52,614 nucleotides of DNA from a bacterium. Lineage in GTDB: Bacteria > Ratteibacteria > UBA8468 > B48-G9 > DTJG01. The notes under the pieces were generated by a model, which ran no database searches, was not told where the DNA came from, and saw only the letters and a list, made by a program, of their open reading frames with translations. Positions 41,170-48,536 of this stretch are shown in pieces (the first letter of the stretch is position 1; each line of letters opens with the position of its first letter). The position numbers and the translations under genes are program-made. The stretch is from positions 1-52,614 of the forward strand of contig JAKPDB010000113.1 of the NCBI GenBank assembly GCA_029552985.1, written 5' to 3'.

Positions 41170-41197
41170 TTGTTTTCCAAGCATTATTGCGTATAAT
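41170..41197 (+). promoter_or_regulatory. Promoter of isomerase/oxidoreductase operon
   Basis: TTGTTT (41170-41175), a 16-base spacer, perfect TATAAT (41192-41197). The expected start point falls inside the palindrome at 41201-41217. Confidence 0.5.
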
Positions 41198-41200
41198 ATA

Positions 41201-41217
41201 AGACTGTAATACGGTCT
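41201..41217 (+). promoter_or_regulatory. Operator-like 17-base palindrome
   Basis: AGACTGTAATACGGTCT pairs seven of eight positions around a central A. It starts three bases after the -10 and so covers the likely transcription start, where a GntR- or LacI-type repressor would bind. No regulator gene is in the neighbourhood. Confidence 0.4.
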
Positions 41218-41246
41218 ATAATTTTTTTTCAAAGGAGGAAAGCAAA

Positions 41247-41990
41247 ATGAAAATTGGGGTTGCTGACTATGGTATGAATGTGTGGGATGGAGGATTGTTT
41301 GATATTGAACAGCGTCTGATAGGCTTAAAGGAAATAGGTTATCAGGGAACTGAACGACTTATTGCCAGTAGTCCTTCAGAGGCACTCTTTCGCTCAGCGA
41401 CTTACAAAAAACTGGGTATGGATTTTGCGACGTGTCTTGGTCCTACTCCGCAGGCATCGATTCAATGGACGTCTGCGCTTGGCAAGAATTATGTGTGGAC
41501 AGCGGTTACTGGCAATACATTTGACGTTTTTTGCAGGCAGGTAAATCATCAGGTTGCGATTTGCAAAAAGTGGGGTATTTGCGTTGGGCTTCATAATCAC
41601 CTTGGGTCCCTTGTGGAAACTCAGGAGCAACTTGAAGAATTTTTGAGAAGGTGCCCTGATTGTGGATTGATTCTTGATACAGCGCATCTTGCTGCTGCAG
41701 GCGGGGACCCTGTTGAAGTCGTAAAAAAATATGGAAATCGGCTGGTATCAGTGCATTTGAAGGATTGGCTGGTTTTGAAACCAGAAATTGGATTGGATAA
41801 ATGGACAGAAAGAGGAAGATTTTGCGAACTTGGGGCAGGCAATATTGGGCTTGATAACATCAAGGTTATGGAAGAACTAGTGAAATGTGGATATGATGGA
41901 TGGGTTTTTGTGGAGCAGGATACGCATCTTCAGGATCCTTTGATAGACCTTGCAAAGAGCAGAAATTATCTTAAACGGGCAGGGTTTTGA
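41247..41990 (+). CDS. Sugar phosphate isomerase/epimerase (AP2Ec TIM barrel)
   Basis: 247 residues. Metal-site residues appear in V-G-L-H-N-H-L-G, L-I-L-D-T-A-H-L-A, V-S-V-H-L-K-D and V-F-V-E-Q-D. This is the xylose-isomerase-like/IolE/hydroxypyruvate isomerase superfamily, acting on small sugars in the cytosol. Substrate unknown. An AAAGGAGG site precedes the ATG. The oxidoreductase follows after 13 bases; such pairs often break down inositol or uncommon sugars. Confidence 0.82.
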   Translation: MKIGVADYGMNVWDGGLFDIEQRLIGLKEIGYQGTERLIASSPSEALFRSATYKKLGMDFATCLGPTPQASIQWTSALGKNYVWTAVTGNTFDVFCRQVNHQVAICKKWGICVGLHNHLGSLVETQEQLEEFLRRCPDCGLILDTAHLAAAGGDPVEVVKKYGNRLVSVHLKDWLVLKPEIGLDKWTERGRFCELGAGNIGLDNIKVMEELVKCGYDGWVFVEQDTHLQDPLIDLAKSRNYLKRAGF

Positions 41991-42003
41991 ATAGGAGAGT
42001 GAA

Positions 42004-43047
42004 ATGAAAAATAATCCAATTAACGTTGGAATTATAGGATTGGGTAGGGCTGGCTGGGGTATGCATTGCTCTGAACTGGATAATTTTAAAAATAAATTTA
42101 AAATTGTTGCCGGTTGCGATATTGTAGATGAATTCAGAAAACGTTTTGTTGAAAAATATGGATGCAAAGTTTATAAGAAAGTTGAAGAGCTGATTAATGA
42201 CCCTGATGTTGAACTGGTCGATGTCGCAAGCCGTTCTAATGACCACGTAAAACATGCAATCATGGCTTTAAAGGCAAATAAATATGTATTTCTTGAAAAG
42301 CCGATAGCGACCAGTTACAGGGAAGCATTGAAAATTGATAGATTGCCTGCCAGCAAAAAGAAAAAATTATTTGTTCGTCATAACCGGCGCTTTGACCCAG
42401 CGTTCCAGCATATTAAAGAAATTATCGATTCAGGAATTCTGGGAGAGGTTTTTGAAATAAAACTTCATCGGAATAATTATAATCGTCGGAATGACTGGCA
42501 AACATTAAAGAAGTATGGAGGAGGATTATTGCTTAACTGGGGTCCACATGTTGTTGACCACGCATTATGTTTTCTTCAATCACCTGTGAAGGAAATGTGG
42601 AGTGACTTAAAAAGAATTGCTGCTGCTGGTGATGCAGAAGACCATATTCACATAATTCTTAAAGGAAAAAATCAAAGAGTTGTTGACCTTGAAATCAGTG
42701 GTGGCGCAGCGATATCAGAGCCAGAATATCTTGTTCTGGGTACTAAGGGCGCTCTTGAATGTAGTGGTAGTGAAATCAAACTTCGTTATCTTGACCCACA
42801 AGTACGTTTGCCCGAATTGAAAGCTAACCCTGGAACCCCTGGAATGGGTTTTGGTTCTGCTGAGAAACTTGTGTGGGTTGAAAAAACGATGAAGGTTAAT
42901 CCCCGGTTGAAGGTTGAGATGCACTTGATATGGGATTATCTGTATGAATCTATCAGAAATAATAAGCCATTTCCAATTACATGGAAACATGCGCTTGAAG
43001 TCATGAGAATTATTTCTGAGGCAAAGAAAAATACAAAATTTAGATAA
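42004..43047 (+). CDS. Gfo/Idh/MocA-family NAD(P)-dependent oxidoreductase
   Basis: 347 residues. The Rossmann motif G-I-I-G-L-G-R-A-G-W-G is at the N-terminus; V-F-L-E-K-P-I-A-T holds the catalytic Lys of the EKP motif; G-G-G-L-L-L-N-W-G-P-H-V-V-D-H-A gives the second catalytic region (H in V-V-D-H). It oxidises or reduces a sugar or polyol. It forms an operon with the isomerase-like gene; AGGAGAG lies before its ATG. Confidence 0.88.
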   Translation: MKNNPINVGIIGLGRAGWGMHCSELDNFKNKFKIVAGCDIVDEFRKRFVEKYGCKVYKKVEELINDPDVELVDVASRSNDHVKHAIMALKANKYVFLEKPIATSYREALKIDRLPASKKKKLFVRHNRRFDPAFQHIKEIIDSGILGEVFEIKLHRNNYNRRNDWQTLKKYGGGLLLNWGPHVVDHALCFLQSPVKEMWSDLKRIAAAGDAEDHIHIILKGKNQRVVDLEISGGAAISEPEYLVLGTKGALECSGSEIKLRYLDPQVRLPELKANPGTPGMGFGSAEKLVWVEKTMKVNPRLKVEMHLIWDYLYESIRNNKPFPITWKHALEVMRIISEAKKNTKFR

Positions 43048-43093
43048 GATTTGGTTGCTATCAAATGTAGAATACGGCTGTTACTTGCATCAC

Positions 43094-43121
43094 TTGACAA
43101 AAAAAAATGTTGTGATATATT
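43094..43121 (+). promoter_or_regulatory. Candidate promoter of hydrogenase operon
   Basis: TTGACA (43094-43099), a 16-base spacer, TATATT (43116-43121), 55 bases before the first hydrogenase-operon gene. Confidence 0.5.
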
Positions 43122-43176
43122 TATTGAAACTTTTTTAATTTTTTGACCAAGTTAGTGATTAATTTCACAAAGTTAT

Positions 43177-44235
43177 ATGAAAACATATTTTATTGAGAAC
43201 AACAAAATAGAAAATTTCATCAGTCGATGGCTTGGGGATTATAATGTTTCTGCCCCGTTTTTGAGAAATCAACATTTATTGTATGAGCCGCTGTCAACAG
43301 AAAATATCGATGACGCTGTCATTGGTGCAGTAAGGACAATTCAACCGCTAAAATTTTTCTTTCACCCATTTCAAGAAAGAATTGTTCCTGAAATTGCCAA
43401 TCCTAAGAAAAGCATTGTTATTGGCGCTGCCAATTGCGACTTACGGGGATTGAAAATTCTGGACAACGTTTTCCTTGAGGGTGATTACAGAGACCCGAAT
43501 TTTATTTCCAGAAGACAGAATACTTTTATCGTCTCAATAGATTGCACCCAACCACTTTCAGTTTGCTTCTGTAAATCACTTGGTTTAAATCCGTATCCTG
43601 AAGATGGTTTTGACCTGAATTTGACGAAACTTGAAAGTGGATTTGTTGTTGACGTTGGTTCTGAGAAAGGCGAGATTCTGTTAGGGGATAAATCTTTTTT
43701 GAAAAACGCCACAGAATCTGTTCTCGAGGAAAGAAAAAGAATAAGAGAAGGTGTTTCAACAAAGATTTTGAATTACAACGAGAAATTTCACATACCGAAT
43801 AAAATTTCAGAAGAATTTAGAGCCCAGTTTGATTCAAAAAAATGGGAAATGGTCTGGAAAAATTGTGTTCAATGCGGCAGTTGCACCAATGTCTGCCCAT
43901 CATGCGTATGTTTTTTGCTTGAAGATATAAGCAGAAACGAGAATTTTGTCAAAGCAAAAATATGGGATTCTTGTCTTTTGCCTGGCTATGCAAGGATGGC
44001 ATCGGGTGTTTCGCCAAGGCCGTTACTATGGGAGAGATACAGGAATCGATTGGCATGTAAGTATCAATACATGGTTGAAAATTTTGGAAAGATAGGTTGC
44101 ACTGGCTGTGGTAGATGCATTGCAGGATGTCCTGGAAAGATTGACAAGAGAAAGGTGCTTTCCTGTGTTTTTGAGGATGCACTTTTTGAGGAAACAGGTA
44201 AGGATGTAAAGTATGAATCACTCAAATATCTATAA
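43177..44235 (+). CDS. Sulfhydrogenase beta-like iron-sulfur subunit (HydB/AsrA-like)
   Basis: 352 residues. The N-terminal two-thirds has G-A-A-N-C-D-L-R-G and I-D-C-T-Q-P, as in HydB and anaerobic sulfite reductase subunit A. Two [4Fe-4S] motifs follow: C-V-Q-C-G-S-C-T-N-V-C-P (about 226-237) and C-T-G-C-G-R-C-I-A-G-C-P (about 306-317). In archaeal sulfhydrogenase this subunit passes electrons between the FAD subunit and the hydrogenase. It opens the operon; no clear Shine-Dalgarno sequence is seen. It overlaps the next gene by 23 bases. Confidence 0.85.
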   Translation: MKTYFIENNKIENFISRWLGDYNVSAPFLRNQHLLYEPLSTENIDDAVIGAVRTIQPLKFFFHPFQERIVPEIANPKKSIVIGAANCDLRGLKILDNVFLEGDYRDPNFISRRQNTFIVSIDCTQPLSVCFCKSLGLNPYPEDGFDLNLTKLESGFVVDVGSEKGEILLGDKSFLKNATESVLEERKRIREGVSTKILNYNEKFHIPNKISEEFRAQFDSKKWEMVWKNCVQCGSCTNVCPSCVCFLLEDISRNENFVKAKIWDSCLLPGYARMASGVSPRPLLWERYRNRLACKYQYMVENFGKIGCTGCGRCIAGCPGKIDKRKVLSCVFEDALFEETGKDVKYESLKYL

Positions 44236-45046
44236 GCCATTGAAATGTATTGTTGAAGATGTGATTGAAGAATCTCCGACAATCAAAACAGTGGTATTGA
44301 TTCCAGAAAAAGAATTTACTTTTCAGGCAGGCCAGTTCATTTCATTTACAGTTCCTGGCATTGGAGAAGCGCCATTTACTCCGTCTTCATCGCCTTTCGT
44401 GAGTGATAAACTTGAGGTGACTGTGATGCGAACAGGACTTGTGACTGATGCCATTCATAAACTGAAAAAAGGAGATGTTGTTGGCATAAGAGGCCCATAT
44501 GGCAAGCCATATCCCCTTGATAAATTTGCAAAAAAAGAGGTTTTACTTGTGGGTGGTGGAGTGGGACTTGCGCCAATTCGCGCGTTGTTTTATGCACTTA
44601 TTGGGACGGTTGAACAATACAAAAGAATTGTGTTCTGTTGTGGAGCAAAAACGCCTGCTGATTACATTTATAAAAATCTCATATTGAATGAGTGGCTTAA
44701 AATGTCGGAAAAATTTCCAATCTCTTTCAGGATCACAGTTGACAGCAAAGATGATAACTGGAAATTCGGAGAAGGCCTTGTTACAAAAACCCTTGATCAT
44801 CTTGATGTTGATGTATCAAATAGCGTGGCGATTGTTTGCGGACCTCCTGTTATGATGAAGTTTGTTACACTTAAACTTCTTGATATCGGATACAAAGATA
44901 GTGCGATTTATCTTTCAATGGAAAGAAAAATGTACTGCGCAGTTGGTCATTGCAGGCATTGTTTGATAGGTCCTTATTTTGTATGCAAGGATGGGCCAGT
45001 ATTTACCTATGATTCGATAAAAAATGAACCAGGAGTATGGGCATAA
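44213..45046 (+). CDS. Sulfhydrogenase gamma-like FAD/NAD(P)-binding subunit (HydG/AsrB-like)
   Basis: 277 residues. FAD-domain motif A-P-F-T-P-S-S-S-P replaces the common R-x-Y-S-x-x-S. G-P-Y-G-K-P-Y-P follows, then the nucleotide site V-G-G-G-V-G-L-A-P-I-R and the C-G-P-P-V-M-M motif. The C-terminus carries a [2Fe-2S] site, C-A-V-G-H-C-R-H-C with C-K-D-G. It would oxidise or reduce NAD(P)H and hand electrons to the HydB-like subunit. Its stop is adjacent to the ferredoxin start. Confidence 0.88.
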   Translation: MNHSNIYKPLKCIVEDVIEESPTIKTVVLIPEKEFTFQAGQFISFTVPGIGEAPFTPSSSPFVSDKLEVTVMRTGLVTDAIHKLKKGDVVGIRGPYGKPYPLDKFAKKEVLLVGGGVGLAPIRALFYALIGTVEQYKRIVFCCGAKTPADYIYKNLILNEWLKMSEKFPISFRITVDSKDDNWKFGEGLVTKTLDHLDVDVSNSVAIVCGPPVMMKFVTLKLLDIGYKDSAIYLSMERKMYCAVGHCRHCLIGPYFVCKDGPVFTYDSIKNEPGVWA

Positions 45047-45544
45047 ATGAAAAAACTTTTTATTGATTACGAAATTTGTAACAGATGCCCTGGGTGCGTA
45101 GTAAAGTGCAGTTATGTATTTCATCCTGCAAACAATGGTATTACAGCTGTCAGGGAGGAAATTGCTTTCTTTTTTGCATGCAGACGATGCGATGATTATC
45201 CCTGTGTAAATGCCTGTCCCAACAATGCTTTGGAAAGAGAAAACGGTATTATCAGGCGGTCAAATTTTCTATGTATTTCATGTAAAAGTTGTGCCCTTGC
45301 GTGTCCTTTTGGGACAATACCAGTTGACATTTTGCAGTATCTGACAGAAAGATGCGATATTTGCATGGGAAATAGATTGAATGAAGAAGATAGATTTATA
45401 TGTGTAAAAAGTTGTCCTTATGGTGCGCTGAAAGTTGTGGATGACGAACAACTTAAAGAAATGAAAAATCTTCATACAATTGGACAGCACATTATTGTAA
45501 AAGTGATTAACTGGCTTGAAATTTACCAGATACAAGAGAAATAG
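45047..45544 (+). CDS. Four-cluster ferredoxin subunit (HycB/CooF-like)
   Basis: 165 residues with sixteen cluster cysteines in four groups: C-N-R-C-P-G-C-V-V-K-C; C-R-R-C-D-D-Y-P-C-V-N-A-C-P; C-I-S-C-K-S-C-A-L-A-C-P; and C-D-I-C-M-G-N with C-V-K-S-C-P. Pattern and length match HycB, CooF and related electron-transfer subunits. It probably wires the diaphorase pair to the hydrogenase small subunit. No NuoI/EchF-type two-cluster subunit is seen in the window. Confidence 0.87.
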   Translation: MKKLFIDYEICNRCPGCVVKCSYVFHPANNGITAVREEIAFFFACRRCDDYPCVNACPNNALERENGIIRRSNFLCISCKSCALACPFGTIPVDILQYLTERCDICMGNRLNEEDRFICVKSCPYGALKVVDDEQLKEMKNLHTIGQHIIVKVINWLEIYQIQEK

Positions 45545-45546
45545 TT

Positions 45547-46455
45547 GTGGACATCATAAAAATTTTTTTATTAATTCTGGGAAGTTTTGTAATTTTCGGA
45601 ATATCCGGAATGATAAGCGGCTGGCTTGATAGAAAGATTACAGCAAGATTGCAGTGGAGAATTGGCCCACCATGGTGGCAGAATTTTGCTGATTTTTTGA
45701 AACTAACTGGGAAGGAAACTGTGATACCTGATAGAGCCAATGAATTTTTGTTTTTTCTTTCGCCTGCGATAGGAATTATTTCAGTGGTAATTACAGGCGC
45801 AGTTTTGCTTTCCGGAATTTTTTATAAACCTGCAAGATGGGATCTGTTCATATTTATTTATTTGATGATGATTCCTTCCATTACAATTTTTTTGGCAGGG
45901 GCAGCAAGTGGAAATGTTCTTGCTTCAGTTGGAGCAGGAAGAGAACTGCGGCTACTTTTGAGTTATGAACTGCCATTTATTCTGGCACTGCTTGTTCCTG
46001 TGGTTAAATATCACTCTGCTCAGATATCCGAAATTATGAACTATCAAATGATGTATAAGATAAATGTGGGGTATATTTCAGGCCTCATTGCTTTTATTGT
46101 AGGACTGCTTGCCTTTCAGGGAAAACTGGGTTATGTCCCTTTTGATGTTTCTGAAGCAGAAACAGAAATCGCAGGCGGCACATTTGTTGAATACTCTGGA
46201 GTGCTTTTGGCAATGTTCAAGCTGACAAAGTGGATTTTATTATCAGTGGGTGTCACATTTTTTGTGATTTACTTTCTGGGCGGTTTTCACAACCTGATCA
46301 CAGGGATTTTAAAGTACTTGCTTGTGCTTTTGCTCATTGTTTTGATTAAAAATACAAACCCGAGGTTGAGAACAGATCAGATTTTAAGATTTTCATGGGG
46401 CTGGTTGACAATACTTGGTTTTTTTGCATTGATTTTATCTCTGGCAGGTTTTTAA
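45547..46455 (+). CDS. Hydrogenase membrane anchor subunit (NuoH/EchB/MbhM-like)
   Basis: 302 residues, about eight transmembrane helices. V-P-F-D-V-S-E-A-E-T-E-I-A-G-G-T is the NuoH-family loop that contacts the peripheral arm, and W-R-I-G-P-P-W-W-Q matches the Q-loop-like segment. GTG start two bases after the ferredoxin stop. It links the hydrogenase module to the ion-pumping subunits. Confidence 0.92.
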   Translation: MDIIKIFLLILGSFVIFGISGMISGWLDRKITARLQWRIGPPWWQNFADFLKLTGKETVIPDRANEFLFFLSPAIGIISVVITGAVLLSGIFYKPARWDLFIFIYLMMIPSITIFLAGAASGNVLASVGAGRELRLLLSYELPFILALLVPVVKYHSAQISEIMNYQMMYKINVGYISGLIAFIVGLLAFQGKLGYVPFDVSEAETEIAGGTFVEYSGVLLAMFKLTKWILLSVGVTFFVIYFLGGFHNLITGILKYLLVLLLIVLIKNTNPRLRTDQILRFSWGWLTILGFFALILSLAGF

Positions 46456-46467
46456 AGGAGAAACAAT

Positions 46468-46890
46468 GTGGCGATTGACCTAAAAACAAAGGCATTAAAA
46501 AAATCACTCTTTGTGTTTCATCTTTCAACAGGTTCGTGCAATAACTGCGACATTGAAATTCTTGATTGTCTTACTCCAAGGTTTGATATTGAGAGATTTG
46601 GAATGGTTCTTGTGGGAAGTGTGAAACATGCTGATGTCTTGCTTGTAACAGGGATAGGGACCATTAAAAATGCAGAAAGGATAAAAAAACTCTATGAACA
46701 GATGCCAAAGCCAGGTTTTGTTGTTGCGATTGGCGCCTGCGCCTGCACAGGAGGAATTTTTAAGGAAGGATACCAGATGGCAGGACCTATTGATAAAATT
46801 ATTCCGGTCGATGTTTATATTCCAGGGTGTCCGCCAAAGCCAGAAGCAATGATTGCTGGTATCGTGAAATTGCTTGAAAAAATTAAGTGA
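46468..46890 (+). CDS. Group 4 hydrogenase small subunit (NuoB/EchC/MbhJ-like)
   Basis: 140 residues. Proximal-cluster ligands: G-S-C-N-N-C-D (Cys24, Cys27), G-A-C-A-C-T-G-G and I-P-G-C-P-P-K-P. GTG start at 46468 with AAAGGAG before it. It holds the single [4Fe-4S] cluster next to the nickel site. Confidence 0.93.
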   Translation: MAIDLKTKALKKSLFVFHLSTGSCNNCDIEILDCLTPRFDIERFGMVLVGSVKHADVLLVTGIGTIKNAERIKKLYEQMPKPGFVVAIGACACTGGIFKEGYQMAGPIDKIIPVDVYIPGCPPKPEAMIAGIVKLLEKIK

Positions 46891-46896
46891 GGAAAT

Positions 46897-47337
46897 ATGG
46901 AAATTATTGAACAAGTGAAGGAAAAATTCAAAAGTAAAATAAAGAGTGTTTTTTTCCATAATGAAAAACGGGTCTATCTTGAAATAGATAAAGAAGACTT
47001 GATTGATGTTGTAAAATTTATTTTCCACGATTTAGATGCTCGTTTTATTACTGCTTCTGGAATTGACAACCTAAAAGATATGGAAATTTTGTATCATTTT
47101 TCTCTTGATTCTGATGGTATTGTGATTTCATTGCGAGTTTTTATTGACAGAGATAACCCCTGTATTGAATCAATTACATCAATTGTGAAGGGCGCTTTGA
47201 ATATAGAAAGGGAAATGTATGAACTGCTTGGTATTAAATTTTTGAATCATCCAGGGCTGAAACGATTTTTAACAGATGAATTTCCAGAAGGATTTTATCC
47301 TTTAAGAAAGGATAGTCCAGGCAGGGCAGAACAATGA
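46897..47337 (+). CDS. Hydrogenase 30-kDa-type subunit (NuoC/EchD/MbhK-like)
   Basis: 146 residues. The C-terminal I-E-R-E-M-Y-E-L-L-G-I-K-F-L-N-H-P-G-L-K-R is the NuoC signature, with P-L-R-K-D at the end. It is separate from the large subunit, as in Ech and Mbh but unlike the HycE fusion. GAGGAAAT precedes the ATG. It overlaps the large-subunit gene by four bases. Confidence 0.9.
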   Translation: MEIIEQVKEKFKSKIKSVFFHNEKRVYLEIDKEDLIDVVKFIFHDLDARFITASGIDNLKDMEILYHFSLDSDGIVISLRVFIDRDNPCIESITSIVKGALNIEREMYELLGIKFLNHPGLKRFLTDEFPEGFYPLRKDSPGRAEQ

Positions 47338-48536
47338 AAAAAGTTATTGTGCCAATTGGACCATATCATTCTCTTTTTGAGGAACCAGAGTATTTTGCTC
47401 TTTATTGCGACGGTGAACGAGTGGTGGATATTGAATGGATGGCTGGCTATAATCACAGAGGGATTGAGAAACTTTCTGAAAGCAAACACTGGGACCAGGT
47501 GACCTTTTTGATAGAAAGAATATGCGGTATCTGTTCAACATCTCATCCAATTGCTTATTGCAATGCTGTTGAAGACCTTGCAAAAATTGAAATTCCAGAA
47601 AGGGCAAAATATATTCGCAGTATTGTTGGCGAACTTGAAAGATTGCACAGTCATTTACTATGGGTGGGCCTTGCAGGGCATTTTCTCGGTTATAATACGG
47701 TTTTTATGTGGGCTTGGAAGTACAGGGAGCCAATTCTTGATATAATGGAAATGGTGACCGGAAATAGAAACCATTATGCAATGATGAAGATTGGTGGAGT
47801 CAGACGCGATATTGAAAATGAAGATATCGACATTATTAAGAAGATTCTTGATGAATTAAAAGGGAAACTTGAAATGCTTACTGGTGCAGTGCTTGATGAT
47901 CCTGTTCTTGCAGCGCGGCTTAAAGGAGTGGGAGTATTGACAAAACAGGATATTAAGGACTATGGCGCTGTTGGTCCAGTTGCGCGAGCTTCAGGTGTTG
48001 ATATTGACGTAAGAAGAGATAACCCGCATGCTGCGTATAATCTCGTTGAATGGAAGGTAATTACCTGCCAGGACGGTGATGTCTTTTCGAAAGCAGTTGT
48101 TAGGTTGCTTGAATGCTTTGAATCTATAAAAATTATCGAACAATCTCTTGTAAGATTGAAAAAAATAAAGGGTGACATAGCAATTGAGGTTCGTTATATT
48201 CCATCCGGAGAAGGAATAGGTCGGTACGAAGCGCCAAGGGGCGAGTGTTATCATTATGTAAGAAGCGATGGAACAAGCCGTCCTGTAAGGCACAAAATTA
48301 GAGCGCCCAGTTATGTGAATATTCCGACATTTAAAGCAAGCTGCATTGGAGAAACCATTGCTGATGTGACAATTATTCTTGCAGGCATTGACCCTTGCTA
48401 TTGCTGTACTGAAAGAGCTATTACTGTGTATGATGCCGATACCAGGAAAAAACTTTTTGATGGAAAAGATTTGATGAAATTGTCTCAGGAAAAAACAAGA
48501 AAGATAAAGAAGCAACTTGGTTTTAAGGAAAAATAA
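47334..48536 (+). CDS. Group 4 [NiFe] hydrogenase large subunit (EchE/MbhL-like)
   Basis: 400 residues. Both nickel-binding pairs are intact: E-R-I-C-G-I-C-S-T-S-H (Cys about 64 and 67) and D-P-C-Y-C-C-T-E-R near residue 361. This separates it from Mbx/Nuo-type relatives that lost them, so H2 chemistry is expected. R-L-H-S-H-L-L-W and G-G-V-R-R-D are further family landmarks. The last 35 residues after the C-terminal pair may or may not be cleaved by a maturation protease; no hyp or protease gene is in the window. Its stop shares bases with the next start (TAATGG). Confidence 0.95.
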   Translation: MKKVIVPIGPYHSLFEEPEYFALYCDGERVVDIEWMAGYNHRGIEKLSESKHWDQVTFLIERICGICSTSHPIAYCNAVEDLAKIEIPERAKYIRSIVGELERLHSHLLWVGLAGHFLGYNTVFMWAWKYREPILDIMEMVTGNRNHYAMMKIGGVRRDIENEDIDIIKKILDELKGKLEMLTGAVLDDPVLAARLKGVGVLTKQDIKDYGAVGPVARASGVDIDVRRDNPHAAYNLVEWKVITCQDGDVFSKAVVRLLECFESIKIIEQSLVRLKKIKGDIAIEVRYIPSGEGIGRYEAPRGECYHYVRSDGTSRPVRHKIRAPSYVNIPTFKASCIGETIADVTIILAGIDPCYCCTERAITVYDADTRKKLFDGKDLMKLSQEKTRKIKKQLGFKEK

